The translations under genes were made by a program, and so were the position numbers. This document shows, piece by piece, positions 49,516 through 58,552 of a stretch of 64,000 bases of DNA. The stretch spans positions 143,635,247 to 143,699,246 of the forward strand of contig NC_081412.1 in the NCBI RefSeq assembly GCF_030272615.1, read 5' to 3'. Origin of the DNA: Cryptomeria japonica. Taxonomy: Eukaryota > Streptophyta > Pinopsida > Cupressales > Cupressaceae. Every line of letters starts with the position of its first letter. The stretch's first letter is position 1. The notes under the pieces are model-generated. The model was not told the DNA's origin. It worked only from the letters and a program-made list of their open reading frames with translations, and made no database searches.

Positions 49516-51860
49516 CTATCCACTAGATCCTACCCTAGGATGTCGAGGTGGTCCCATAACACCACCATTGGTAGTCTGCCGTGAAGTAGATCTACTCGAT
49601 CTCCTCCCCATGAATTCACTGAAGCTAGGCTCTCTCTGACCCTCAAGGATGGCTCTCTCATATGCCTGTCTATAATAAATAGCCTCCTGCATAGTAGTGA
49701 AATATCTCTCTCCCTGGTCGTGCGCATCTGTACCTGCTCTAAAAAGATGATCAAAGGCATCCATAGTGATCTGACATCATCGCACTGCCTCATCTCTCTC
49801 CTGCTGAAGACGCACTCACTCTGCCTCTAGGACACCATAATCTGCATGGTAGGTCTCTCACTCGATATCTCATCTAGCGACCTCATCCTCCAAACTCTAC
49901 ACCCGCGCTCTAAGAGTCTGCAACTCATCCTCATCACCAACCACTCCTATCCCACCCTCTGCGCTAGGCACATCCTCCAACTCTGGCATATCTTCATCAT
50001 CATCCCCACCATTGCTACTCGATGACTCTAAAGAATCATCGCTGTCATCACTACTAATAGACTCAATGTCTCCACCAATATCTATATCCTCCACCACCTC
50101 AACCCTCATCTCCACTGTCTCCACCATCTCCTCCACCTCCCCCATCTCCACCACCTCCTCCCCCATCCCCATCATGTCCACCGACTCTCTACCCTGCGTC
50201 TATCCTCAACCGCTATCTCGGATAGGGAATTTGCTATGCTGTAATAGGAATAGTAGGATCGGTCAAAGGCACTAGCCTGTGCCTAGCAAACCATGTATCA
50301 TACTCCACTGTCATCCCTGGATCTGCTCCACCCCTAACCCAACCCCAGAGTAATGGCTGCAATGAATCAAACTCAGCAGAGGCAACATGTGGCTGAATAC
50401 ACACACCCCAATCAGATACCTCTTGTGAAACACGAGCAAAATATGTAGTAACCACAGGTGTCACCTATACCTCATCGAACTGTCTGAGAACTCTCCCAGG
50501 AAGATACATCTCTATGATCTGCTGAGTCTCAAAGGTCCTCCCAATGAGATATCTCTGCTGTTGGTAGAACGACAAGTGCACTACATCATCAGGCCAACTG
50601 GGGAAATCTAAGTAAGGTCTCCAAATAAAATGCTACAATATATCAAACTGATGTCTCCAGTACAAGGTGTTCCCCAAACCCCTTTGTCTAATACTTGCTA
50701 TATACCTGAAAGCATAAGGCTCACCTGGCTGCAAGTCTACATGAATGACAGGTCTAGATATAGAAATGTGTTCCCATGCCCATGTCTGAAGCAAAGTAAC
50801 ACCACAACTGATAGAAATGTATCACAGATACACAATACCATGCATCTGATAATACAACATGGCAAGTAGACAAGGACCCCAAGCATACAATCGACGATGC
50901 ATAATTATATCATGAAGCACTCTGCCTCATCCAACGGGAAACCCATGACCTCGTCTGTTAGGTATCAGTAAACCACTGACAATACCACATAGTACAATGG
51001 TCAGGTCATCATAATCTAATTGGGCCCAAGGGATCTCATAATGACCATTGATATGCAAATCTTGAATCTCACACTCAAAAAGTGCACATAGTCCGGCAAT
51101 GCCATCATCATGGTCATATACAACTCTCTCACCATGAATGGGAATACGTAATATATGCCATACATCCTCTAAGTTAATGGATGCCTCACCAGTCGGAAGA
51201 TGAAACGAACAAGTTTCAGAGTGTCACCGCTCTACCAAAGCTGTAATCATGGCCCTGTTGGCCATAATCTCTGGCAAATGCAAAACATGGTATAGACCAA
51301 GTTGATGGATATTCTCGATCTCATCATCTTGTAAGTCAGCTCAAAGATCAAGACCACTGGGTCTACTCTGGTGATAGTATAACACTCCAATATTCTCCTG
51401 CAATGAGAAAATGATCATAAAATCAGATAACGGATCCAAATAAACTTAAAATATTTTCAAATGCATGACAAAACTTACATTGACAACGAATGCGTAACAG
51501 TTATGACTTATGCGGTACAAATATGGCTCTTGCATGACACACTGAGTGCATGCATGACAAATAACACTTATGCATAATGATATACATGAATGGGGCATGA
51601 TACAGCTAATGCGTGACACTTACGACGCATGCGTAACATTTACAGCGAATGTGGTACACTAAGCACTAATGCGTGAAAGTCGACAAGTGATTGCGTAATG
51701 CAGAGCAAAAAGTGATCATGGAAATGTTTTGGAAAAATGACATAAAAATAGGAAAAAATCAGGGAAAAGCAATGAAAAATACCATCCCGCCAGTCCTCAG
51801 AGGTCTCTGAAATGAACGTACTCGGTCCAACAAGTGCAATCACACTCTATAACCAGCCAT
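49516..51860 (-). pseudogene. Antisense plant mobile domain gene carried by E2 (broken)
   Basis: On the strand opposite to gag-pol, two exons are likely. Exon 1 starts at an ATG at 51860-51858. Exon 2 starts at 51397. The plant mobile domain lies at about 51330-50470: HQLGLYHVLHLPEI, HSETCSFHLPTGEASINLEDVWHIL, PIHGERVVYD, GHYEIPWAQLDYDD, LQTWAWEHI, and then the LPGRVLRQFDEV block. A strongly acidic region (Glu/Met/Asp/Ser-rich, 50181-49930) and a charged helical tail ending in an Arg/Ser-rich segment follow. Plant mobile domains occur in host MAIN/MAIL proteins and in Gypsy and Mutator-like elements. It is broken in about ten places. Extra antisense ORFs are known in Tat-lineage elements such as maize Grande. 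Confidence 0.8.
51398..51782 (-). other. Probable intron of the antisense plant mobile domain gene, repeat-filled
   Basis: A donor GGATG|GTATTT lies at 51782. An acceptor preceded by a pyrimidine-rich run (TTTTCTCATTGCAG) ends at 51398. Inside, at about 51480-51720, 'gtcacgcattagct'- and 'gttacgcattcgttg'-type words recur every 26-28 bases on the minus strand, like the E2 leader repeats on the plus strand. Confidence 0.55.
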
Positions 51861-51924
51861 GATGATCAAATACTCAGAAACAGGCATAGAAATTGCAAAG
51901 AAAACAAGGAATTGTCAAATCATA

Positions 51925-51979
51925 AATGAACAAATGACATCCTAGAATTCTCTATTTATAGCTCAAAAATTAGGGTTTT
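51925..51979 (-). promoter_or_regulatory. Promoter of the antisense plant mobile domain gene: telo-box and TATA box
   Basis: On the minus strand AAAACCCTA (51979-51971) is followed, eight bases on, by GCTATAAATAGA (51962-51951). The probable transcription start is about 30 bases further on, near 51925, leaving a leader of about 65 bases before the ATG at 51860. A telo-box next to a TATA box is a usual arrangement in plant promoters. It lies about 260 bases inside the 3' LTR, so this gene probably did not rely on the LTR promoter. Confidence 0.6.
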
Positions 51980-52225
51980 CTAACACCTTGGCGCCCGTGG
52001 TCCCCTCTGGCTTCAAACAACTTGTAGCCTACTCAAACAATCTCGAAATGACACGAAATTTCACACGCTTGCTCTTTACACTGGTATCGAAAACATGGTC
52101 TCAATTTTTGAATTTTTCGACCACCTTTTTTGAGGGGGCATATTTACACTACATAGTAATACCAAGGCATACTGGGGTAGAATTTTTTTCGTTTTCTTTG
52201 AAACAATATCGTTCCGACTTTGTCT

Positions 52226-52239
52226 CAAAGAGGGGCAAA
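52226..52239 (+). other. E2 polypurine tract
   Basis: CAAAGAGGGGCAAA directly abuts the 3' LTR. Confidence 0.85.
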
Positions 52240-53498
52240 TGTAGACACCTAAAAATGTCTCATTGATCATGTACTAACTATTCCTCTAATTGATTAAATG
52301 ATTCTTTAATTATTTAATTAAGTTAATTAACTATTTCTTCTAATTTCATATTTCTTCATAATCTTACTAATTATTCTATTTTCCTATTCTATCATCATTT
52401 AATCATTTTAATCATTTTCTAAATATTAATTAAATATTTATTATTTAATTAATTCTGATTAATTCCCCAATTTAAATAATCTTTATTATTTAAATAAATT
52501 ACTAATTAATTCTCAATTTCTATCTCCAATCATCTAATCATTCAACCATCTTCTAAATATTAATTAAATATTCATTATTTAATTAATTGTGATTTAATCC
52601 TTTAAATTAAATAATCTTTATTATTTAATTAAATTCCATTTCTAAATAATTAAATAGTTTCTTTAAATTATTTAATTAACTAATTAATTCTTCCATTTTC
52701 AAATCCCCAAATTCTAATTTCATTTAATTTCATATTCTTCTAATTTCTTCCAAATTCAATTACATGTGCATGATTTCAAAAACCAAATTGAAAATCAAAG
52801 TCAAGTTCTAAATATATTCAAATGCTAAATTCAATTAATAAATTCAATTATTTGAATAATATGTCATGCAAAGATTAAATTAATAATCTAAATCTAAATG
52901 CAAGCACATGCTAAATTAATTAATTCAAACAATTAATTAATTAAATCATTTATCTCTTCAACTTTTATTTCCATCTTTCAGTTAGCTTTTTCTAAATTAA
53001 GCTCTCTGTGTCATCTTCTTTATTTCTACCAATCATTCTTTTTCTTCCTTCAGTCAACTTTTTCTCAATTATTTGACTCAAATAATCTATTCAATCTATT
53101 GAGTTGCAGTCCTACAATCAACAGTTCAACTATCAATTTTCATTTGAGCTCACCTTAGTTCACACCTCTTGATCATTTTGTTCCACCTTTCAATCAATCT
53201 TCTCCAATTTTCTATAAATTGAGCATCCAATCTCCATTTTCAACAATCACGAACTTCCAATTTTTGTGTCACTTGTAGGTTACCAATGCAATATCTGAGA
53301 GCCATCATACCACGAAGAGGAGAAGAGCAATGGAAGCGATATGCCATCTTGGGATAGGGAGTTTTATTGAATGATTTTAATTCCTATTTCTTAAATTGCA
53401 TTATTTCATTGGTTTTATGTTTAAATGTTTTAGATAGTTAAGGATTTCGTGATTGTCCTTATTTCCTATTTAGTAATGGTATCTTTGAGCATAGCACA
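52240..53498 (+). repeat. E2 3' LTR
   Basis: Parallel to 34791-36049, equal in length, with about 30 visible differences. The TATA box is at about 53212-53219. Confidence 0.95.
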
Positions 53499-54584
53499 AA
53501 AATCATTTGCTAATTATTGAAAATAAGTAATAGAATAGGAAGACAAAGAGCAATACCATTGTAAATCCCTATCTCTTAGTGTTCTAGTAAATAATTTGGC
53601 AATTAATCTTTGATCATGAGCAAATTTAGTACACAAGGTTTAGAATGTTTTGGCATGTGTTAAAGAATCACCTTTTTCATTATAGAGTTCCAATTGAGGG
53701 ACTTCAACGTGTTTAGGAGGAATAGCTCTAACAATATAAAGAGAAAGTGGGCTTGCAACATCAAATGTGGGCACACCAAACTTAGATTGACTCATAGAAG
53801 AAATTTGTTGTTGCAATGATGACACATTTTGGGCAAGGCTATTAATGGTTGCTTCGGTTGAAGAATTTATGTTAGACATGTTTGATTGAGAAGGTGGTGT
53901 GATGTTATTGAAAGAAGGCATTGATTGAGAATAGGATGGTGGAACACTATGGTAAGTAGGCATAGGCAATGATTGAGTAGGAAATGGGACACTTAAAGGA
54001 GGGATAGAATGATTGGATGAATTTCCCCCTTGTGTCACATTGATTGATTGAGAGACAATAGAAAAACTCATTGAAGGCATAGATAAAGATGGAGGATTGT
54101 TTGAGGAAAAGGGATTGCCCCAATGACTAATGGTTGTAGGCATGACATTTTGAGTTTATGTAGCCATGATGTTTGAAGTGAAAGTAGGAATGATAGTCAT
54201 TGGAGTGGTCAAACGAATAGAATTATTGATTTGTGTAGGAGGTTACGAATAACCTAACGTCTCAACATAAATATTTATAGGTATAACATTAGAATCAATA
54301 ATATGAGAAATACCACACAATATATCAATTCCATTCTTATCACTTTGAATCATTTGTTTTAGACCTTCAATTAATGGAAGAGCTTCACTATTGGGATATT
54401 CTTGGGACATCCATTGTTGGATGTTGTCGAATTGATTATCCAATTTTGAAAGTTGATCTATAGAAACTCTAGTCAAAGCTTCTTCTTTGTCATTGGAATC
54501 ATCATTTGGGTAGATAGGGAGGTTATTAGGATGGGAAGAATTAGCATTATCCTCATTGAAGAAGTCACCCAAATTAGGCTCCAT
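53499..54584 (-). pseudogene. E3 gag, N-terminal part (broken)
   Basis: Two open stretches, 54584-54243 and 54143-53640. The second is Ser/Pro/Asn/Gln-rich (MPTTISHWGNPFSSNNPP), then enters the gag domain at VPQLELYNEKGDSLTHAKTF. This corresponds to FDRYRGKGDPRDHIREFF in E2. The domain is cut by E2 at 53499 and resumes at 34790. It is broken in a few places. Confidence 0.75.
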
Positions 54585-55762
54585 CTCTTTGAGAATTAAA
54601 CCTTGGGAATCCTTAATTCTAATGCTTCATTTAATGGGGATAGTATAGGTAGGACTAGTAGTTGTAGAACTCATGCATTAAAGGGAAAATTTAAATTTTG
54701 AATTTGATTTTTTAATGTTGGGGACAAAGTTTGCAGAATTGAATAATGCAATATGATGATTAGACAATTTGAACTTTTTGGAAAGAAGAAATGACACAAT
54801 TTTTGAGAAATTTTATGATAAAGAGAGATTGAAATTTAAAATTAGGGCCAATGGGATACCACTTAATTAAAGACAAAATTAAGGTTTTAAAATTAGGACA
54901 AATTATAATTAACCACTTAATTTTAAATGTTTTCTTGAAACTTGTAATGTTGAAATTGGGAAATATTTTTTATTTTAGAGGAATCAAAATTCGACAAAAT
55001 CAACCAATTTTCTAGATTTAAGCAATTAAATACAATCATAACAGTCTCCCAAAATTTTGGAAAAAAGTTGAGGACCAAGTTGAAAGTGTACCTATTCTGC
55101 CCAACTTTTTCAAATATTTTCAAGGATGGAAGCTACACTGATTTTAGAGATAACCCCAAAAAATTGGATGATTTTATGAACTTTAGATAGGCAAAATTGA
55201 CGTTTGAATATCAAAATAGGACCCTATTAGGGTTTTGAAAAATATGAGAAATTGAATTGAAAAATTGAAAAAGTTCAAACATAATGGATAGGGTCACCTT
55301 GAATAATATTTAAAAAATTAAAATTGATTGAAATTTGCACAAAATCCAAGTAAATTTTAAAATTAGGGTTTTAGGGCCTAACCACTGAATTTTGAAATTT
55401 TGATTTTTGGGGAAGGAAACTGAAAATTTGAATTTTAGGCAAGAAGAAAAGTCCGGAAATAGTCCTAAATTTGAAAGTTAAATGTGAATCCAATGTTTGC
55501 ACAAATTTAAGTTGATTTTTTAAGATTAAGGTTTTGACAATTAACCACTTAGTTTTATAAATTTGATTTACAAATTGAACAAGACAATGAAAGAATTGAA
55601 TTTGACAAGCAAAGTAATTTTCTGATCTAAGACAATAGATAGCAATTTTTGCAAAACACAAGTTCAATTTTAACAACTAAGGTTGTGAATGAATTAACCA
55701 CTAAGTTTTGTAAGGACATTAAACTTAAAAATATGCAATAATTTTTAAGGTAAACCATGTAA
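54585..55762 (-). other. E3 leader, non-coding
   Basis: AT-rich sequence with recurring 'aattgaaaattga' and 'ttaaaattagggtttt' words, without protein-like readings. Confidence 0.55.
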
Positions 55763-55781
55763 GATGCCAGGTTCACCAAAA
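55763..55781 (-). other. E3 primer-binding region
   Basis: On the minus strand TTTTGGTGAACCTGGCATC follows the LTR end 'cattaca' directly. It shares TTTTGGTGAACC with E2. Confidence 0.65.
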
Positions 55782-56188
55782 TGTAATGTGGTGAAAATTG
55801 ATGAGAGGAGATCAATTGGAAAGATTTAACCTCTTCAAGAAAGGAGTGAAAGTTTCACAAAGGATTCCCTTCAACTTCTCATGCACATTACATTTAAAAG
55901 AGGGGGTTGAATTCACTAGATCCAATCTCATTGGAAAGAGATTGAATGCTAAGTGAATTATAGGGAATTCACAATAAATTTGGAAAGTAAAGTAACCCTC
56001 TTTTAAAATAGACAAGTTGAATTAAGCGAATTGAGACTAAGTTTAAAGATGATAAAGAAATGATTATATCTTGAGATAGAGATGCATGATGAAGTTGTGC
56101 ACCTGGAATTAGCAGTAAGATGTCGAGATGAAGCTTGTTGGTTTTGGAAATAAGCCACACCCAGACCGATGATGGATTGGTCCAAGAG

Positions 56189-56260
56189 GGGACAATAGCT
56201 CAGTGGTAGAGCACTTCAGTAGCATATGGAAGGTCCTAAGTATGAGTCCTAACTGGTCCA
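56189..56260 (+). ncRNA. tRNA-like sequence in the first TRIM LTR
   Basis: Box A TAGCTCAGTGGTAGAGC is intact. The D stem GCTC/GAGC pairs. Box B (AAGTATGAGTCC) is worn. It aligns base for base with the copy at 56387-56458. It is not a normal tRNA gene. Confidence 0.65.
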
Positions 56261-56386
56261 TTCTCAACATGGTATCAAAGCCAGGTCCAGGATAGGAGCC
56301 CCAAGCATGCAAGAGGTATGGCTTAAGGGGGGGTGTTGGTTTTGGAAATAAGCCACACTCATACCAACGATGGAATAGTCCAAGAG

Positions 56387-56458
56387 GGGCTAGTAGCTCA
56401 GTGGTAGAGCATTCCAACATCGTATGGAAGGTCCTAGGTTCGAGTCCTAGCTGGTCCA
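56387..56458 (+). ncRNA. tRNA-like sequence in the second TRIM LTR
   Basis: The acceptor stem GGGCTAG/CTGGTCC pairs if G-U is allowed. The D stem is GCTC/GAGC, the anticodon-like stem TTCCA/TGGAA has an eight-base loop, and the T stem is CTAGG/CCTAG around TTCGAGT. Box A TAGCTCAGTGG and box B GGTTCGAGTCC match the pol III consensus well. The eight-base anticodon loop and position in an LTR argue against a host tRNA gene. Confidence 0.7.
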
Positions 56459-57343
56459 TGTCTCAAAAAAGCTCCCCTACAAATTTGAGGAAAAGTTATC
56501 TAGATCGGGTTGAAAGTGTACTTAGTCCTTCGAAAAGTTTGTGCGTCAGAAAGGGTTTTTCCATCTCTGAAAAATGGAGTCTAATCCTGTAATTACAGCT
56601 ACACACCTGCAACCTACAAGCATAAAAGAGAGAAAATATTATTGGGATTGGGGTTTTCCTTTAGGTCAAACCCCATTTTGGAATTAACCAAGTGACTGAA
56701 AATACTTGCAAGTACATGAAAGGAAATGTCTGAAGTAAAGTTCACCTCAAGAGAGGATGCAATTGAAATGTTGATAGAATTGGTTGAAAGGATATGTAGA
56801 GTAGAATGTCTTGAATGTTGGTAGAGATCTCCTCTTCAATGGTTGAATCCTTGACTTCAATGAAACACATAGCCTTGAAAAGAGACTTGGAATGCTCAAT
56901 GCTTGAATGTGCTTTATGATCAACTTGTTGTCGCTTATCATCGCTTTGCTCATGAACTTAATTTTCTCTCATTGAACTTCACTTCCGAACATATGCAGAT
57001 GGGAGGGGAAATTCTCCTTATATATTTGCCAATTAGGGTTTTTAAAACTAATTTTCTATCTTAGGCCGAAATAGGAAAACTTTTTTCCACTCACAATTGA
57101 CAAGCCCAATGCAGGATTAGATCAAGGGAGGCCCAAAATAGGGTAGGGACAATGGCGCCACACCCCTATCCTACCCTAATTTAGGACAAGCAGTGATAGA
57201 AAGCAGTGCGAGTCAACAAAAAATACAAGTTTCTGATGTTTTGAGCATGCCTCGAGTCTCCAATCAAGCTTAGGGATTCATCCGCCAATGCGAAGACCTG
57301 AATGCGGTCAAAAATTGCAAGGTCATAATTTTATGACACTGCA

Positions 57344-57845
57344 CAAACTTCAACAACCAACAACATGGACATATCGAGCCAAAAAAATACATCACAACCA
57401 ACAACTCAACAACATTCCATCAGCAAACCTTGCACAAGAGTAACATGACATGGTGAATATGCTCCATGACTTGCAAGTGAGACATCAAAAGAAAAGCTAT
57501 TCCTTTGAGAATATACATCCTTATCCCTTTGACAAATCTATCATTATGATACCTTTTCCACAAAATTTTATAATCCCCATGTTTGACAAATATAAAGGAA
57601 AAGGTGATCCTAAGGAAGATGACAAATAATTATAAATAGAATACCAAGAAGTCTCCAATAGTGATGTATACCTAAGGATTATTTCCAAGAAGCTTAGGAG
57701 GCCAAGCATTAGAATGGTTTATCTATCTTCCATGTGGCTCTATTCCCACCTTCAATGACTTAGTTGAAAAAATAGTTGCACACTTTTCATACAACATTGA
57801 ACATGAAATATCCATGACAGACTTGTGCGACACTATACAACAAAA
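57344..57845 (+). pseudogene. E7 gag, middle part, eroded
   Basis: The words YPFDKSIIMIPFPQNF, MFDKYKGKGDP, LEWFIYLPCGS and IVAHFSYNIEHEISMTDLCDTIQQ match the E2 gag domain (YPFDHTLYMPPFPQHF, FDRYRGKGDPRD, LEWFSHLPP, IANFSHNIDTPITLMDLCAAKQ). It begins right at the E3 edge and stops at the probable LTR start at 57846. It is broken in a few places. Confidence 0.7.
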
Positions 57846-58274
57846 TGTCACGTCCCTTTTTCCAAAAACAACATTTCCTAAATATAGTAAGTCCCCATTG
57901 GCCAAAAATAGTAAATCGACTATGTCAAGATACAATGGGAAAGATTATTTATTTAATATTTATAAAGTCCCAATGCAATTTACCTCATTTGGAAAAAAAA
58001 TATTAAATTTATTATTATGGAGCTAACTCGAAAGATATTAATGGAAAATTGTCATAGTGGGAATTATAGATTATTTTTTTAGCTAAAATTTCAAAGATAG
58101 TTATGGGAACTCTTTATGAGGCTTATGTGGAGAGGGAATATATAATTTATATTCCACATTATTTACAAATATTTTTCTCATACTAGAATCAACTTGAGAC
58201 CATTACATGACACTAATATTTGCTCATATCAAGCAACCACAACCATGGCACTAATACTAGCTAGTTTCGAGCAA

Positions 58275-58465
58275 CCGCACTAGAATCAACCTATGAAAGA
58301 CCAATAGTCACAAATTAGAATCCACTTATTAGAAACTACCATTAGATCATTTTGAGAAACCACACTAGAATCAACCTATGGAAGACCAAGAGTCACAGAT
58401 TAGAATCAACTTATTAGAAACATCCTAGAAGCCATCTATGGAAGACCAAGAGTCACAACTTTGAA
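58275..58465. repeat. Short tandem repeats, about 85 bp unit, two to three copies
   Basis: 'actagaatcaacctatg', 'gaagaccaagagtcacag' and 'ttagaatcaacttattagaa' recur in the same order at about 58280, 58365 and 58428. Confidence 0.7.
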
Positions 58466-58483
58466 TTCCATATTAGATGTTCC

Positions 58484-58552
58484 TTTGGGATTTGAACTTT
58501 GATCTCCACAATAAGAACTCAGTGCTTTAACCAATAGAACACAACCCATTGG
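58484..58552 (-). mobile_element. tRNA-derived SINE head
   Basis: The minus strand has box A-like TATTGGTTAAAGCAC (about 58536-58522) and box B-like AGTTCAAATCC (58498-58488) at tRNA spacing. There is no complete tRNA fold. SINE body and tail limits are not clear. Confidence 0.45.

Larger units (their letters stand above)
34791..53498 (+). mobile_element. E2: 18.7 kb Tat-lineage Gypsy element inside E3 gag
   Basis: The two LTRs are 1259 bp each, start TGTAGACACC and end in 'cataacaca' or 'catagcaca'. The flanks are AAAAG (34786-34790) and AAAAT (53499-53503), a 5 bp target duplication with one change. Order: long leader with repeats, gag, protease, G-patch, reverse transcriptase, RNase H, second RNase H, integrase, long repeat-rich 3' part with an antisense plant mobile domain gene, purine tract, LTR. 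The second RNase H and the long spacer regions are typical of the Tat lineage. The LTRs differ at roughly 30 positions (about 2-3%), so it is the youngest large element here. The coding part is broken in more than a dozen places. Confidence 0.9.
56136..56468 (+). mobile_element. TRIM element with tRNA-like sequence in both LTRs
   Basis: Two LTRs of 134 and 135 bp (56136-56269 and 56334-56468) start TGTTGGTTTTGG. Between them lie only 64 bases: a Met-tRNA primer site TGGTATCAAAGCCAGG at 56270-56285 and a purine tract AAGGGGGGG at 56325-56333 abutting the second LTR. AAGCT flanks both ends (56131-56135, 56469-56473). The other E3 LTR shows the uninterrupted site near 23440 ('atgaagttcccctac'). 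Each LTR holds a 72-base tRNA-like sequence. This is an unusual form of a terminal-repeat retrotransposon in miniature, which encodes no protein. Confidence 0.85.
21563..57343 (-). mobile_element. E3: old Gypsy-type element without pol, host of four later insertions
   Basis: The element is read right to left. The 5' LTR is 55782-57343, then a primer site, leader, gag, a knuckle, protease and a Pro-rich region, a non-coding 3' part, a purine tract and the 3' LTR 21563-24320. CAAAC flanks both ends. Without the four later insertions (E5, E4, E2 and a TRIM) about 7.9 kb remain. No reverse transcriptase, RNase H or integrase is visible, so it was probably non-autonomous. The Gag knuckle type (CX2HX3GHX4C) and the primer-site word TTTTGGTGAACC link it to the Tat-lineage element E2. 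LTR divergence is about 8% by eye in the part compared. It is broken in many places. Confidence 0.85.
55782..57343 (-). repeat. E3 5' LTR, with a TRIM inserted
   Basis: Runs on the minus strand from TGCAGTGTCATAA (57343) to 'cattaca' (55782). Without the TRIM it is about 1224 bp, matching the other LTR. It carries the site empty of E5. Confidence 0.85.

Noticed and set aside
49516-51860. Independent host MAIN/MAIL-type gene
   Set aside because: It lies wholly between the integrase and the purine tract of E2, inside the LTRs, and is broken many times.
56189-56458. Two host tRNA genes
   Set aside because: The anticodon-like loop has eight bases, the first copy is worn in box B, and both lie at the same place in paired LTRs with primer site and purine tract between them.
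56136-56468. Two tandem SINEs
   Set aside because: Target duplications flank only the outside of the pair, and the 64 bases between are exactly a primer site and a purine tract, which fits a TRIM.
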